The notes under the pieces were generated by a model. That model was given only the letters and a program-made list of their open reading frames with translations. It was not told the DNA's origin and did not search any database. Positions 55,270 to 62,885 of a stretch of DNA of 64,000 nucleotides are shown here, piece by piece. Numbering within the stretch: the stretch's first letter is position 1; each line of letters starts with the position of its first letter. This stretch comes from Colwellia sp. PAMC 20917. Its GTDB lineage: Bacteria; Pseudomonadota; Gammaproteobacteria; Enterobacterales; Alteromonadaceae. The stretch is from contig NZ_CP014944.1 of the NCBI RefSeq assembly GCF_001767295.1, positions 2,170,001 through 2,234,000 on the forward strand, read 5' to 3'. A program made the position numbers and the translations under genes.

Positions 55270-57393
55270 TTAGAAGTTATAATCAAACGTTACACCAATT
55301 TGTCTTGGTGCGCCAAAACGTTGATATTTTTTAGCTACCCAATCTAAATCAGGTTCGTTACCGAAGAAAAAGCCGCGTGTTGCGATTTTTTCATCGGTAA
55401 TATTTCTAGCCCAAAGTGAGATAGACCAATCAGCGAGTTCATATGCAACTTTCGCATTCAATAAGTTTGAACTTGACGCTTTTTCGTCATGGCTATCAGA
55501 GAAGAAAAATTCATCTTTTCCTGACCAGTTCACATTGAAGACAACGCCATTGTCGCTGCGATACGTAGTTCCAAGGCTGAAGGTATAGCTTGGTGCGTGT
55601 GCTAAATCGCGTCCTGAAATGTCAATGTTTGTACCGTACTTGTCAGAATAGCCATAAACATCATATGTTGCGTTTAGATAGCCTACTGTCGAGTCGATCG
55701 TTAAATTATTATTAACTTGGTATGTTAACTCAAGTTCCAAACCGTAACTGCTTGAACTGGTGGCATTTGCCGTATAAATGGTAAATTGCTGTGGCTTATC
55801 AGGGTTCTGTTGAGAAGCATTAACTTGTTGATCTTGTCTGTCCATATAGAATAAGGCTAGTCGACTGACTAAGGTATTATTTAGCATATTCGATTGTAGG
55901 CCTAATTCATAATTGATTAAGACTTCGGTATCAAATTCTTTAAATTGGATTAATTGCTCGGGTAAATCCATATTAAAACCACCCGCTTTGTAGCCACGCG
56001 CGACACGAATATAGGCAGAGTGCTCATTGTTAATGATCTTACTCAATGCGACGTGTCCGCCCCACATTGTTTCAGACGGGTCAAACTCATCGCCAGCACT
56101 ATCGCTATAATCGGTTGAACGTTTTTCAACGCGCAAACCTACTGATAACTCATGGCCATAGCTAAGAGCACTGTCTAACTGGGTGAAAATTGCATAATTA
56201 TTAGCTGAGTATGTAGAGTCGAGTATTTCGTCTTCCCAACCATTATAAAAAGAGTCAAGGTCGTTATCTTCATTCATTTTGCTAATGTAAGTACCCACTA
56301 GCCAAGCAGTTGTATTGTCGAAAATTCTTGAGGCGTCATTTGATGATAATCGAAACTCTTGTGACCATATATCTCTATCGGCGCGTTTGTCCCACAGGTA
56401 ACTGTATTCACATGGTGCACCATCACAACTTTTACTTGCCCAATAATCTGCGTTTGCCCAATCACCATCATAAGCGTGCTGATGCTCTGTCGTGGTATAG
56501 CTGCTTATCGCTTCGAATTTTGCGAATGACAAACCTTCAAAACTAAATTTTAGTGCCCCGCCATGCGATTTTTGATTATCAACACCTGGGTTGTCCGTAA
56601 TCGTATTAAAGCCGTTGTTATCTAATGTCCATGGATCGAAACTATTATCGTTATCCGCAAATATATAAGTAAAATCAACACTTAAGTCTTCTGTTGCCGT
56701 ATATTGCAATTTGAACTTTCCAGAAAACTCGTCAATGCCATTAGTATCATCTCTATTTAAATAAAGATTGTCGCGATAACCGTTTTGTTGATGCTGCTCT
56801 AATGATATGCGGTAATTTAAGTCTTCAGTGAGAGCACCAGAGCTATAACCGGCAACATTAATTAAGTCGTCATTGCCTAATGTTACTTTAAAACCATGTT
56901 CGGGTAATTCTGTTGCGTCTTTTGATTTTATGTAAATTAAACCCGCAAGCGCATTGGCACCAAAACGTGTACCTTGTGGACCTCTTAAGACTTCAACTTG
57001 TTGAACATCGTACATAGAAGCTGCCATGCCCAAGCCTGACAAATCGATATCGTCGACAATGAAGCCCACTGATGAGTTTGGCGCACCGCGGTATTCAGAG
57101 CGTTCACCGACGCCTCTAATTTGTAAATATTTCGGACGAGATGTTCCACCAGAGAAATTTAAGTTGGCGACACCATTAATAACTTCTTCAAAATGTTGAA
57201 TGCCCTGCTCAGCTATTTTTTGTTGGTCGATGATTGCAATACTGGTAGGGGCTTGCGCTAAAGATTGCTTATTGAAACTGGAAGTGACAGTTATACGCTC
57301 AATATCATTTGACTCATTTGCTTGTGTGACACTAGCAAAAGTCAATAAAGTCGTTGTTACCGCGATTGAAATAGGAGATTTTATAAAATTCAT
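55270..57393 (-). CDS. TonB-dependent outer membrane receptor, probably for thiamine
   Basis: A 707-residue receptor. The signal peptide ends near SVTQA. The N-terminal plug starts at ERITVTSSFNKQSLAQAPTS (cited in part) and includes LQIRGVGERSEYRGAP and VEVLRGPQGTRFGANALAGLI, the canonical plug motif. A 22-strand barrel follows, ending GVTFDYNF with a terminal phenylalanine. A TPP riboswitch lies about 100 bases upstream, so the likely cargo is thiamine or a related pyrimidine. It is the first gene of the thiamine operon, which continues beyond the repeat array. Confidence 0.9.
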   Translation of the reverse strand: MNFIKSPISIAVTTTLLTFASVTQANESNDIERITVTSSFNKQSLAQAPTSIAIIDQQKIAEQGIQHFEEVINGVANLNFSGGTSRPKYLQIRGVGERSEYRGAPNSSVGFIVDDIDLSGLGMAASMYDVQQVEVLRGPQGTRFGANALAGLIYIKSKDATELPEHGFKVTLGNDDLINVAGYSSGALTEDLNYRISLEQHQQNGYRDNLYLNRDDTNGIDEFSGKFKLQYTATEDLSVDFTYIFADNDNSFDPWTLDNNGFNTITDNPGVDNQKSHGGALKFSFEGLSFAKFEAISSYTTTEHQHAYDGDWANADYWASKSCDGAPCEYSYLWDKRADRDIWSQEFRLSSNDASRIFDNTTAWLVGTYISKMNEDNDLDSFYNGWEDEILDSTYSANNYAIFTQLDSALSYGHELSVGLRVEKRSTDYSDSAGDEFDPSETMWGGHVALSKIINNEHSAYIRVARGYKAGGFNMDLPEQLIQFKEFDTEVLINYELGLQSNMLNNTLVSRLALFYMDRQDQQVNASQQNPDKPQQFTIYTANATSSSSYGLELELTYQVNNNLTIDSTVGYLNATYDVYGYSDKYGTNIDISGRDLAHAPSYTFSLGTTYRSDNGVVFNVNWSGKDEFFFSDSHDEKASSSNLLNAKVAYELADWSISLWARNITDEKIATRGFFFGNEPDLDWVAKKYQRFGAPRQIGVTFDYNF

Positions 57394-57398
57394 ACTGG

Positions 57399-57430
57399 GC
57401 TCTTTTTATGGCATGCAAGCAAAAAAGAGC
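57399..57430 (-). promoter_or_regulatory. hairpin that can hide the Shine-Dalgarno of the TonB receptor
   Basis: On the minus strand GCTCTTTTT (57430-57422) can pair with AAAAAGAGC (57407-57399), which lies 5-14 bases before the ATG at 57393 and holds the AAGAG ribosome-binding site. Such a stem fits an expression platform acting on translation. Not tested by folding. Confidence 0.55.
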
Positions 57431-57495
57431 AATAAGGCAAATACACTGTAAGTAAGCACTTACACAAAGTGTTTACGATAAATATTCAACATATT

Positions 57496-57597
57496 AACCA
57501 TTCCTACGCCGGCATTATCCGTTTCAGGTATTAAGGGTAAAAATTCTCAGCAATACAAAAGCCTATTAACAACAGCTTTTTATTGCACCCCTTGGTT
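57496..57597 (-). promoter_or_regulatory. TPP riboswitch (THI element)
   Basis: The minus strand carries the conserved TPP aptamer: P1 AACCA, AGGGGTGC, then CTGAGA, ACCCTTAATACCTGA, GGATAATGCCGGCGTAGGAA, and P1' TGGTT. It ends about 100 bases before the TonB receptor start. It should turn the operon down when thiamine pyrophosphate is plentiful. Confidence 0.93.
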
Positions 57598-57721
57598 TGC
57601 TCGGCATACTAACAATTTTATCATCAAAGTACAGAAAAATTATGCTTATTTAATGTCATGTATTTGCTTAATCTGATGATTTTCAGTAAATTAGCACTAT
57701 AGTTTTTTTTATTAAATTGCC

Positions 57722-58372
57722 ATGACAAATCATCTAAGCCAAAATCATTTATGTTCAGTAACCTTATTAGGAAATTTAGTTGCTAAGCCTGATATTCGTT
57801 ATCAAGCAAACCCGGTCCTTGCTGTAGCTGAGTTAGTATTAGCGACCCATAGCCGATGGTTTGACAAAACGAGCCAACAGTTTAAAGAATGGACGAGTTA
57901 TCATACGGTTAAAGTTATTGGTGATATTGTTGATCGTTCACTTATTCACTCGCAAAAAGGTGATATTATTTTAGTGCAAGGCTATTTACTTAATAGTAAA
58001 AAAGCTAACCGTGAAATATTACACGCCACTTATGCACAAACATTTGCAAAGGGTTACGCCCAGTCAATAAACCAAGTGCATATGAGTGGTGAAATAAGCA
58101 GCGATATTAATTTAGTACTGACCGAGAATAATAAAGAATTAGTCGCGCTTAACTTAACCGTTAATAATTTAGTGTATTCGCCTATAACACAGCAAACCCA
58201 AAATATTTCTATCGAACGTTCGGTACATATCTGGGGCAAACAAGCACATTATATTAAAGATAAGGCCGAGCTAGGCGACCAATTAGTTGTCGACGGAAGA
58301 TTAAGCTATCTCAATGATAGTAAAAAATCACAATTTATTGATTCACACCAAGTCATTTTATTGAAACATTAA
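57722..58372 (+). CDS. tandem OB-fold single-stranded DNA-binding-like protein
   Basis: A 216-residue protein made of two SSB-like OB folds. The first (residues about 9-108) has SVTLLGNLVAKPDIRY, FKEWTSYHTVKVIG and GDIILVQGYLLNSKK. The second (about 115-216) has NQVHMSGEISSDINLVL, SIERSVHIWGKQAHYI and LGDQLVVDGRLSYL. Both follow the SSB order (strand 1, W or V in strand 3, dimer-side GD..VEG-like turn). The acidic C-terminal tip of standard SSB is absent. It is too divergent to be the main SSB. It heads a plus-strand gene group with the propeller protein at 58418. Role unknown; binding of single-stranded DNA is likely. Confidence 0.75.
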   Translation: MTNHLSQNHLCSVTLLGNLVAKPDIRYQANPVLAVAELVLATHSRWFDKTSQQFKEWTSYHTVKVIGDIVDRSLIHSQKGDIILVQGYLLNSKKANREILHATYAQTFAKGYAQSINQVHMSGEISSDINLVLTENNKELVALNLTVNNLVYSPITQQTQNISIERSVHIWGKQAHYIKDKAELGDQLVVDGRLSYLNDSKKSQFIDSHQVILLKH

Positions 58373-58417
58373 AACGGATTACCTATAATTTTATAAAATT
58401 AGGATTGTTGGCAAAAT

Positions 58418-60523
58418 ATGGACGTTTTTCATTATATAAAAAAAATAACTACGCAAGCACTTACAATGTTGCTGGCTTTTTACTGCCTATTAACGCCGTT
58501 AACAACAATTGCTGAAGAAGTTCGACTCGAAGTTTTAGCCCAGCTACCTAGCCTAAGTTCAACCAATAAAACAACCGTTATTGCATTACCTGTTAATAGT
58601 GAGAATAAGCAGCAATACTTAATTGCGGACGCTGCTGGCGAATTGTCTTTACTTAATAATGCCAAGCTCACTTTTTTAACTCGCTTACCTTTAAATAATC
58701 ATACTACCGATAAACAAGTTGAATTAACCGCGCTAACGTTTCACCCCAGTTTTTTGTTAGCAGATAAAACTGGCTTTCAAAGTTTTTTTACTGCACATAT
58801 TGAGCCCGCAAAAACAAATAATAATTTTGCGCGATTAACGCTGTTAGCCGATCCGGTTGCATTGCCATTTGACGCTGTGATAACGCAGTGGCAATACAAC
58901 AACACAGCGGCAATTAAAATTGATGTGCAGCAACGCAGAGAAGTGCTGAGAATTGCGGTGCCAACTGCCACCCATCAAATACAAAAAATAGCCTTTAATC
59001 CATATAATAAAGTATGGCACGATGATTATGGCTTAATGCTTGTTGCTTTGTCTGACAGTAACACTAGCTTACCAAACGCTAGCGAAGGCGCTTTATATTC
59101 TGGCGTTGTGTTACGCATTAATCCTGAGAAATTTGGCTTAAGAAATTATAGGGTGCCAAGTAGTAACCCTTTTATGAAAACAAACGACGTTAACAATGAG
59201 ATCTTTATTTTAGGTGCTCAAAGCATTAGTTCTTTTTCGTGGTCAAAAAAACATTATGGCGCATTACTCGTAGAACATGACTACGATGGCGGTCACCAAG
59301 TTGTTGTTGCTGATAAAGGTGCTGACTGGCGAGACTCTTACCAAAATAACCTTGTTTTTCCGCTGAAATCTACTCAAGGAACTGATGGAAATATTTTCCC
59401 TTATTATGGGCGAAACCTAGAAGCGTCTGTGGGAGGTGTCTTATATCTTATTAACGATGCAAAAAATTGGCAACTTGCCCAATTGAATACCACGATGGTA
59501 AATAGTGAGGCTCAAAGTGGCGCCGCTGCATTACCTATTTTGTCGTTTAGTCGTGATGAGCTTTCTCCAAAAAATAAAGTGTCATTACTCTTTGATCACA
59601 ACGGCGAACCCTTACTGTTAGATTTAACCAATAAACAATTATTATCGGTAAAGGCTATCCCGTTAAAAAGTGACAATAGTAAGCGTATTCAGGTAGAGAA
59701 TAAAAGTGATGAACAATCGTCGCCACTCAACAATAGCGCTTATGGCAAACTACTGCTTACCCTGTTTATATTGGTGGTTGCGATGGTGTTTTATCGATTA
59801 CGACTAAAAACGGTCAATCAAAAAGCAAAATTAAGAGGTATGTTTGCACGCTTTGAACTCGATACTAGCCAAAAAACCGTATCGTTTTACAAGCGCCATC
59901 AGTCAGAAATAGACAGTCAATTGGCTATTGCCGATATTGTTAAAAGTGAAATTTGGGTAAACGATAGCAACATCAGTATTATTAATAAAGATATTGACCA
60001 TGGTTACAATGAGCAATGCGAGAACAAACTGCGCTTGTCATTTAATCAAGCGCATCGCCATAAGCTTATTGATGATGAAACTCGACAAGTCCTGCTTTAT
60101 TTAACCGATAAAAACGCTAAAACATATGTTGTATGCTTATATTTTAGAAAAGGTAACCAGCGTCTAACCAAAGCGAAATATTTTGATATTTTAGAGTCAT
60201 TAATTGATTGGAGTTGGTTTATTGCCAGCCAGCTGAATCCAGAAGCAACAACGCCACGACCGCTGAAAGTAACCATCGTTAAGAGCGTGATAAAAAAAGT
60301 TTTTAAGAAAAAAAAGGCCGAGCCTGAAAGCATTGATGCCTCCGTAATAGAAGAACCCCTACCTAGTAAGCAAACCGCAGCAGTATTGCACGACATCGCT
60401 ATTCATGACTCGGAATTAATAAGTGCGCTAGACAAGCTTGTTGATTTAAAACAACAGGGGTTTTTAACCGATGAAGAGTTTAGTTTAGCGAAAGCGAAAA
60501 TTTTATCAGATATGATTGTTTAA
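58418..60523 (+). CDS. beta-propeller (sugar dehydrogenase-like) membrane protein with SHOCT motif
   Basis: A 701-residue protein. Residues 1-32 form a signal sequence. Residues about 35-420 resemble the PQQ-dependent glucose/sorbosone dehydrogenase propeller (LTALTFHPSFL, VVLRINPE, FILGAQSISSFSW, LLVEHDYDGGHQVVVADKGADW), but clear catalytic residues are not evident. A membrane helix lies near 448-465, then a cytoplasmic domain of about 170 residues, a basic linker (KKVFKKKK), and a C-terminal SHOCT motif (LVDLKQQGFLTDEEFSLAKAKIL). The combination is unusual. It is 45 bases after the SSB-like gene and 11 before the TVP38-like gene. Confidence 0.75.
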   Translation: MDVFHYIKKITTQALTMLLAFYCLLTPLTTIAEEVRLEVLAQLPSLSSTNKTTVIALPVNSENKQQYLIADAAGELSLLNNAKLTFLTRLPLNNHTTDKQVELTALTFHPSFLLADKTGFQSFFTAHIEPAKTNNNFARLTLLADPVALPFDAVITQWQYNNTAAIKIDVQQRREVLRIAVPTATHQIQKIAFNPYNKVWHDDYGLMLVALSDSNTSLPNASEGALYSGVVLRINPEKFGLRNYRVPSSNPFMKTNDVNNEIFILGAQSISSFSWSKKHYGALLVEHDYDGGHQVVVADKGADWRDSYQNNLVFPLKSTQGTDGNIFPYYGRNLEASVGGVLYLINDAKNWQLAQLNTTMVNSEAQSGAAALPILSFSRDELSPKNKVSLLFDHNGEPLLLDLTNKQLLSVKAIPLKSDNSKRIQVENKSDEQSSPLNNSAYGKLLLTLFILVVAMVFYRLRLKTVNQKAKLRGMFARFELDTSQKTVSFYKRHQSEIDSQLAIADIVKSEIWVNDSNISIINKDIDHGYNEQCENKLRLSFNQAHRHKLIDDETRQVLLYLTDKNAKTYVVCLYFRKGNQRLTKAKYFDILESLIDWSWFIASQLNPEATTPRPLKVTIVKSVIKKVFKKKKAEPESIDASVIEEPLPSKQTAAVLHDIAIHDSELISALDKLVDLKQQGFLTDEEFSLAKAKILSDMIV

Positions 60524-60534
60524 TATGGATAGAG

Positions 60535-61203
60535 ATGCTGAGCAAACAAACTAAAACACTTTTTTTAATGACCACATTAATTAGTATAGCCATTCTTTTT
60601 AGCGTGTTATTTTCTTTAGATGTATTGAAAAACAACAACCTACAGCCACTACTTGACCAGTTTATTCCTCAAGGATATCTGGGGGTGTTAATGGTGTTAA
60701 GCCTATTGGCATTACTGACCAGTATCGGTTTACCCAGGCAAGTCGCTGCTTTTTCTTGTGGTTACATCTTTGGCATTGTTTATGGGACGCTGCTGGCCAC
60801 TTTAGCGGCAACACTCGGTTGCATGCTAACGTTATTTATCGCAAAAACTTTTTTTAGACAAAGGGTGCTTGACGCTTACCCCGACAAAGTAATGGTGCTG
60901 TCTGCTTTTTTCTCAACGGACACCTTCAGCAAAGCCCTAGTCATTCGTTTGTTACCTGCGGGCTCAAACTTTTTAACCAACATATTGGCAGGCATGGCTA
61001 AGGTAAAGTTTATCCCCTATGTTACAGGCACTTGTGTTGGTTTTATTCCACAGATGTTGATATTTTCATTACTTGGCGCAGGTATTAAAGTCGGGGAGGA
61101 ACAACAAATATTACTGAGTTTATCTTTACTGGTTGTTGCGTTAATTTTTGGCTATTTGTTGTATAAAAAAGAAAAAAAACGCAATAAAAAAGGAGCTATT
61201 TAG
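60535..61203 (+). CDS. TVP38/TMEM64 (VTT, DedA-superfamily) membrane protein
   Basis: A 222-residue protein with five or six helices and the VTT domain. Matches are SIGLPRQVAAFSCGYIFG (about 62-79), TLAATLGCMLTLFIAKTF, IRLLPAGSNFLTNILAGMAKV and GFIPQMLIFSLLGAG. The group includes lipid scramblase-like and undecaprenyl phosphate-recycling proteins; the substrate here is unknown. The stop codon TAG lies in the loop of a strong terminator. Confidence 0.87.
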   Translation: MLSKQTKTLFLMTTLISIAILFSVLFSLDVLKNNNLQPLLDQFIPQGYLGVLMVLSLLALLTSIGLPRQVAAFSCGYIFGIVYGTLLATLAATLGCMLTLFIAKTFFRQRVLDAYPDKVMVLSAFFSTDTFSKALVIRLLPAGSNFLTNILAGMAKVKFIPYVTGTCVGFIPQMLIFSLLGAGIKVGEEQQILLSLSLLVVALIFGYLLYKKEKKRNKKGAI

Positions 61204-61213
61204 CTCCTTTTTT
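61186..61213. terminator. bidirectional rho-independent terminator
   Basis: GGAGCTA and TAGCTCC form a 7-base-pair stem, extended by six A and six T on the two sides. It lies between the convergent TVP38-like and dsbA genes and works in both directions; it includes the stop codon at 61201-61203. Confidence 0.92.
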
Positions 61214-61233
61214 ATTGTCTTGCTAACGGTCAT

Positions 61234-61866
61234 TTAGTCGAGTGTTAACAAATACTTCACTAAGTTGTTGTAGTCAGCTTCAAAGTTGTTTTTGTCTAAA
61301 CCTGCATTTTCAATTTTGTAGCGGCCATTAACAATAACGGCTGGCACGCCTGTTAAACCACCACTTTTTGCGTAGTAGCTTTGCTTTTTCTTCATTTGTT
61401 TTACTTGGCTATTTACACCAAAGCTTTTCATTAATTTGTCAAACTTTTCGCCATCAGCGCCATTCAAAACAAAAACATTACGAATATCTTTTTCAGAAGT
61501 AAAAACTGCGCGCTGCACATGAATATAATTAAAAAGTGCGCCCATTAGCTTAGTTTCCATATCCATTTGCTCGGCAACAACTACCGCTTTACTTAACGTT
61601 TCCTGCATAACTTGAGAAGCGCCACGTAAAAAATCAACGTGATTGAATTCAAATTTAACCCCTGCTGGTAACTGCTTTTTAACGCTAGTCATGAAAGGTG
61701 AAAATTTGAAACAATGTGGACAGTAAAATGAAAAGAATTCACGTACTTCAGGCTTTTTGGTGGCCTGTTCGCTCACGATCGTGTAATGCGTACCTTCTTG
61801 ATAATTTGCTGCTGATGCCATTAATGGCAATAATAACATCACAAATAAACTCACTAATTTTTTCAT
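61234..61866 (-). CDS. dsbA: thiol:disulfide interchange protein DsbA
   Basis: A 210-residue periplasmic oxidase that introduces disulfides into secreted proteins. Signal peptide through ASAA (about residue 20). The active site is CPHC at residues 49-52 (FFSFYCPHCFKF), and the cis-proline loop is TGVPAVIVNGRY. It lies 41 bases downstream of srkA on the same strand, an order conserved in many gammaproteobacteria including E. coli. Confidence 0.95.
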   Translation of the reverse strand: MKKLVSLFVMLLLPLMASAANYQEGTHYTIVSEQATKKPEVREFFSFYCPHCFKFSPFMTSVKKQLPAGVKFEFNHVDFLRGASQVMQETLSKAVVVAEQMDMETKLMGALFNYIHVQRAVFTSEKDIRNVFVLNGADGEKFDKLMKSFGVNSQVKQMKKKQSYYAKSGGLTGVPAVIVNGRYKIENAGLDKNNFEADYNNLVKYLLTLD

Positions 61867-61907
61867 TTAACGTTTTTCCTCAAACAATAGCCCTGCGCTA
61901 TAAATAA

Positions 61908-62885
61908 TTATGCAGGTAATAAACTTAATGGTGGCTGTTGAAGGGCAGACACTTGCTCTTTCAACATTAAAATTTGCTGTTCCCAATACTTATCGGTATT
62001 AAACCATGGGAAGTTATGCGGGAACGCTGGGTCTTGCCAACGCTTACATAACCAAGCCATATAATTAACAACACGCATGGTACGTAATGATTCTATCAAA
62101 ATAAGTTGCTTGGGTTCAAATGAATAAAATTCTTCGTATCCCGAAAGCATAGTATCAAGTTGTAATAACCGTTGTTGGCGATCACCTGAAAGCATCATCC
62201 ATAGGTCTTGAATAGCAGGTCCCATGCGACAATCATCTAAATCGACAAAATGTGGACCTTTATCTGTCCATAAAATATTACCAGCATGGCAATCACCGTG
62301 TAAACGTATTTCATGGCTGGGTTGATATTGCTGCGCAGCAATATCAACCACTTGTTCTAAAATAGTAAAGAAAGCTTTGCTTAGGTAGTGTGGCACAAAA
62401 CCAGAGTCTTTTATAATATCGGTGGCCTGAAAAAGCATTTCTTGCTTGTTATAGGTCGGGCGATGTTTAAAAGGTTTTGTCGCCGCGACGGCATGAATAC
62501 GCCCTAAAAATCGCCCCATCCATTCAAGCTGATCTAAATTGTCTACTTCGAAAATACGTCCGCCCCGACAAGGGTAGATAGCAAAATGAAAACCTTGATG
62601 AGAAAAAAGCGATTCACCACCAATTTTTAACGGCGCAACTAAGGGTAATTCATGTTTTGCTAACTCAAAAGAAAAGCTATGCTCTTCTCTAAGTTCAGCT
62701 TCGGTCCAGCGTTGCGGTCGATAAAACTTGGTGACGTATTTTTTCTTATCTTCGTCATGAAATTGATAAACACGGTTTTCATAACTATTTAAAGCCAGCA
62801 AGCCACTGTCAACAAAGAGGCCTGTACTTTCTAGGCCATCTAAGATCAAGTCGGGTGATAGGGTAGTAAAATCAAATACAGACAT
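61908..62885 (-). CDS. srkA: stress response serine/threonine kinase SrkA (YihE)
   Basis: A 325-residue kinase-like protein of the APH/RIO-type fold. The catalytic loop is LHGDCHAGNILW and the metal site is FVDLDDCRMGP; the N-terminal lobe has YENRVYQFHDEDKKKYVTKF (cited as short block VTKFYRPQRW). SrkA counters envelope and oxidative stress in E. coli. Its ATG overlaps the ccoG stop as TAATG, and dsbA follows downstream. Confidence 0.93.
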   Translation of the reverse strand: MSVFDFTTLSPDLILDGLESTGLFVDSGLLALNSYENRVYQFHDEDKKKYVTKFYRPQRWTEAELREEHSFSFELAKHELPLVAPLKIGGESLFSHQGFHFAIYPCRGGRIFEVDNLDQLEWMGRFLGRIHAVAATKPFKHRPTYNKQEMLFQATDIIKDSGFVPHYLSKAFFTILEQVVDIAAQQYQPSHEIRLHGDCHAGNILWTDKGPHFVDLDDCRMGPAIQDLWMMLSGDRQQRLLQLDTMLSGYEEFYSFEPKQLILIESLRTMRVVNYMAWLCKRWQDPAFPHNFPWFNTDKYWEQQILMLKEQVSALQQPPLSLLPA

